Positions 7,186 through 8,071 of a DNA stretch of 8,071 nt are shown piece after piece. The notes under the pieces were generated by a model. It was not told the DNA's origin. It ran no database searches and saw nothing but the letters and a program-made list of their open reading frames with translations. This stretch comes from CAZXCQ01 sp964639275 (lineage in GTDB: Bacteria > Desulfobacterota > DSM-4660 > Desulfatiglandales > Desulfatiglandaceae). The position numbers were made by a program, and so were the translations under genes. How positions within the stretch are numbered: the stretch's first letter is position 1; the number at the start of each line of letters is the position of its first letter. Where the stretch lies: the NCBI GenBank assembly GCA_964639275.1, contig CAZXCQ010000286.1, positions 1 to 8,071 of the forward strand. The letters run 5' to 3'.

Positions 7186-7691
7186 TTGTCCCCTTTCTCA
7201 CTAGACCTTGAACTCTGATTATCTTTTGCCTGAGAAGGTTCCACGTACTGAAGACAGGACTGTGTTGGCCAGGGCAGATGGGGGAAACGATTCCCCGGCA
7301 CTTCAGGGCAGAACCTGGCACATACCGGATCGCCCCCGCATAGGTCGCATTTGAGTATCTCTTGATTAGGTCCTACTCGAATGGCCCCAAAGGGACAGGC
7401 ATCCACACAGGCAAGACATTGGATACAATAATCATCCTCAATAATGACTGCCCCCGTGTTTTCATCCGTATACATGGCATCGGGAACAGGGCATGCTTCC
7501 TTACAGGGGGTGTCTTTGCAATGCTCGCAGATTATGGGAAAAGGGAGAGGGTCTTCTTTAGAATAACTTACACTTACGCGCGCCAGGGCCGGCTTAACCA
7601 TCCCCGTATGTTTCAGAGAGCACATTATCTCACATGTATGGCATCCTGTGCAAAGCTCCTTAAGCGCCTTAAGAATCTTCGTTTGTTTCAT
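7182..7691 (-). CDS. 16-cysteine polyferredoxin, electron-transfer subunit of AOR-2 (AorA-like)
   Basis: This 169-residue protein carries four complete [4Fe-4S] cysteine sets: C14-C17-C20-C24, C55-C58-C63-C67, C89-C92-C95-C99 and C115-C118-C124-C128. That is the dicluster-repeat pattern of the DmsB/HycB-type subunits and of the AorA subunit in bacterial AOR complexes. It has no signal peptide or membrane segment. Its stop overlaps the AOR-2 start by ATGA, so the two are almost certainly partners, the protein wiring the tungsten site to ferredoxin or another acceptor. After C128 an unusual Pro-rich stretch (131-145, ending WPTQS) and a lone C146 come before LQYVEP, where relatives run directly from the last CP motif into a similar sequence. 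The last 20 residues are hydrophilic and probably disordered. The ATG at 7691 has a GGGGGGGA purine run about 8 bp upstream. The role as AOR partner is strongly supported by context; the final electron acceptor is not known. Confidence 0.9.
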   Translation of the reverse strand: MKQTKILKALKELCTGCHTCEIMCSLKHTGMVKPALARVSVSYSKEDPLPFPIICEHCKDTPCKEACPVPDAMYTDENTGAVIIEDDYCIQCLACVDACPFGAIRVGPNQEILKCDLCGGDPVCARFCPEVPGNRFPHLPWPTQSCLQYVEPSQAKDNQSSRSSEKGDK

Positions 7692-7764
7692 CAGCTGTCC
7701 CCCCCACTGGCAGTCTCAAAAGTAAAAAATGTCGGTAAACTCGGGCTAGTAATCGTATTTTCAG

Positions 7765-7793
7765 ATATTCCAGCAAAGATGATTTTGTGTCAA
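7765..7793 (-). promoter_or_regulatory. Candidate promoter of the ferredoxin-AOR-2 operon
   Basis: On the minus strand a perfect TTGACA (7793 to 7788) is followed after 15 bp by TGGAAT (7772 to 7767, four of six) preceded by TGC, an extended -10. GAATAT (7770 to 7765) at 17 bp spacing is an alternative with three of six matches. The leader to the ferredoxin ATG would be about 70 nt. The -10 is poor, which fits a promoter needing an activator. The arrangement TTGACAC-N10-TTGCT is shared with the promoter at 1013-1039. Confidence 0.45.
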
Positions 7794-7796
7794 TTC

Positions 7797-7831
7797 ATAA
7801 TTCGTCCCTTATATCGATCGTTCCGAATTAT
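7797..7831. repeat. ATAATTCG/CGAATTAT inverted repeat upstream of the ferredoxin promoter
   Basis: ATAATTCG (7797-7804) and CGAATTAT (7824-7831) are perfect 8-bp inverted arms, 27 bp apart start to start. The near arm begins 4 bp upstream of the -35 box, so the element would sit at about -39 to -73 from the expected transcription start, a common place for an activator dimer. The arms fall nearly three helical turns apart. An operator role is inferred from position only. Confidence 0.35.
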
Positions 7832-7877
7832 CGGGACTGAAAGCGCCATGACTGGGAAGGAAGATTGGATCCAAACT

Positions 7878-7899
7878 GCCTTAATCTTTAAGGCTTTTT
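7878..7899 (+). terminator. Hairpin with T-run, intrinsic-terminator-like
   Basis: GCCTTAA (7878-7884), loop TCT and TTAAGGC (7888-7894) form a perfect 7-bp stem followed on the plus strand by TTTTT (7895-7899). In the plus direction it has terminator form, but no plus-strand gene lies just upstream. On the minus strand the stem overlaps the TAA stop of the interrupted frame at 7888 and is followed by AGTTTGG, a weak T-run. It may therefore work mainly as the end of that minus-strand transcript, insulating the ferredoxin promoter. Confidence 0.5.
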
Positions 7900-8049
7900 G
7901 GCTGCTACCATGGCCGTATACTCTGGAATTACGGGTTCAATAATGGTGTCCACAAAACCGACCTTTTGGAGCAATGTGGCCATATCCTCTCCTGATGTGG
8001 GTACGCCTTCGACAGATGTTAACCCATCTTTCCGCTTCGAACCGCTTTT
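7888..8049 (-). pseudogene. Interrupted C-terminal end resembling a class I SAM-dependent methyltransferase (tentative)
   Basis: The minus-strand frame ending at the TAA 7888-7890 reads 53 codons back to an in-frame TAA at 8050-8052. Its last 36 residues (SGEDMATLLQKVGFVDT, then IIEP and YTAMVAAKKP) look like the final helix and two strands of a class I methyltransferase, which often end LLxxAGFxDVxxxP...VVARKP. No start codon fits a full domain, and a second in-frame stop lies at 8065-8067. Frame 1 at the edge (KIEQNALKKRFEAERW) could be the same gene before a one-base slip, for example in the A6 tract at 8046-8051. Alternatively, ATG at 7983 with AGGAG 5 bp upstream could encode a free 31-residue peptide (7888-7983). 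I cannot choose between a frameshifted gene, a sequencing error and a small protein, because the rest lies outside the window. Confidence 0.3.
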
Positions 8050-8071
8050 TTAGGGCATTTTGCTCTATTTT

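Larger units (their letters stand above)
7692..8071. other. Right-edge intergenic region upstream of the ferredoxin-AOR-2 operon
   Basis: This 380-bp stretch has no complete long gene. From the ferredoxin start outward it holds a leader of about 70 nt, a TTGACA promoter candidate (7765-7793), an ATAATTCG/CGAATTAT inverted repeat (7797-7831), about 45 bp with nothing recognised, a strong hairpin (7878-7894), and the end of an interrupted minus-strand reading frame (7888-8049). A plus-strand frame crossing much of it is antisense to the polyferredoxin gene and has no family features. Confidence 0.6.

Noticed and set aside
7773..7795. Possible sigma54 promoter (TTGACAC ... TTGCT) before the ferredoxin gene
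   Set aside because: The second G of the -24 element is missing and the two elements are 10 rather than 5 bases apart, so the required -24/-12 spacing is not met.
7362..7943. 193-codon plus-strand reading frame
   Set aside because: It is antisense to the four cysteine clusters of the polyferredoxin gene, has no family features and no good ribosome site.

Overview
The window looks like a chromosomal stretch of an anaerobic bacterium that handles aldehydes, carboxylic acids and acyl-CoA thioesters. It carries two tungsten/molybdopterin aldehyde:ferredoxin oxidoreductase (AOR) family genes, a polyferredoxin subunit, an ADP-forming acyl-CoA synthetase alpha subunit, a family I CoA-transferase and a double-hotdog MaoC-type dehydratase. 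This mix, with bacterial -35/-10 promoters, Shine-Dalgarno sites and mid-range GC (judged by eye), suits a syntrophic or sulfate-reducing Desulfobacterota-like organism. That placement is inference: no phylogenetic marker is present.

Layout from left to right. (1) Positions 1-726, minus strand: the N-terminal 242 residues of AOR-1, which runs off the left edge. (2) 727-1139: a 413-bp divergent intergenic region with a promoter facing each way and a TATGTCA direct repeat over the AOR-1 promoter. (3) 1140-5167, plus strand: a three-gene operon of ACD alpha subunit, CoA-transferase and MaoC/FAS1-like dehydratase, with gaps of 110 and 39 bp. (4) 5168-5169: only 2 bp separate the convergent stop codons, and an imperfect 11-bp inverted repeat encloses both. 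(5) 5170-7691, minus strand: a two-gene operon of a 16-cysteine polyferredoxin followed by full-length AOR-2, overlapping by ATGA. (6) 7692-8071: a promoter, an 8-bp inverted repeat just upstream of it, a strong hairpin, and the interrupted C-terminal end of what may be a SAM-dependent methyltransferase.

How the genes could work together (inference): AOR-2 with its ferredoxin subunit, and AOR-1, interconvert an aldehyde and its carboxylic acid using low-potential electrons. The CoA-transferase, or the ACD alpha subunit with a beta subunit not seen here, interconverts the acid and its CoA ester. The dehydratase hydrates or dehydrates a beta-position of the acyl-CoA. Run one way this is catabolic aldehyde oxidation feeding beta-oxidation. 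Run the other way it could conserve energy by ADP phosphorylation, or reduce acids with ferredoxin. The acyl-CoA operon and the ferredoxin-AOR-2 operon have similar promoters (TTGACAC-N10-TTGCT), which suggests co-expression although they lie on opposite strands.
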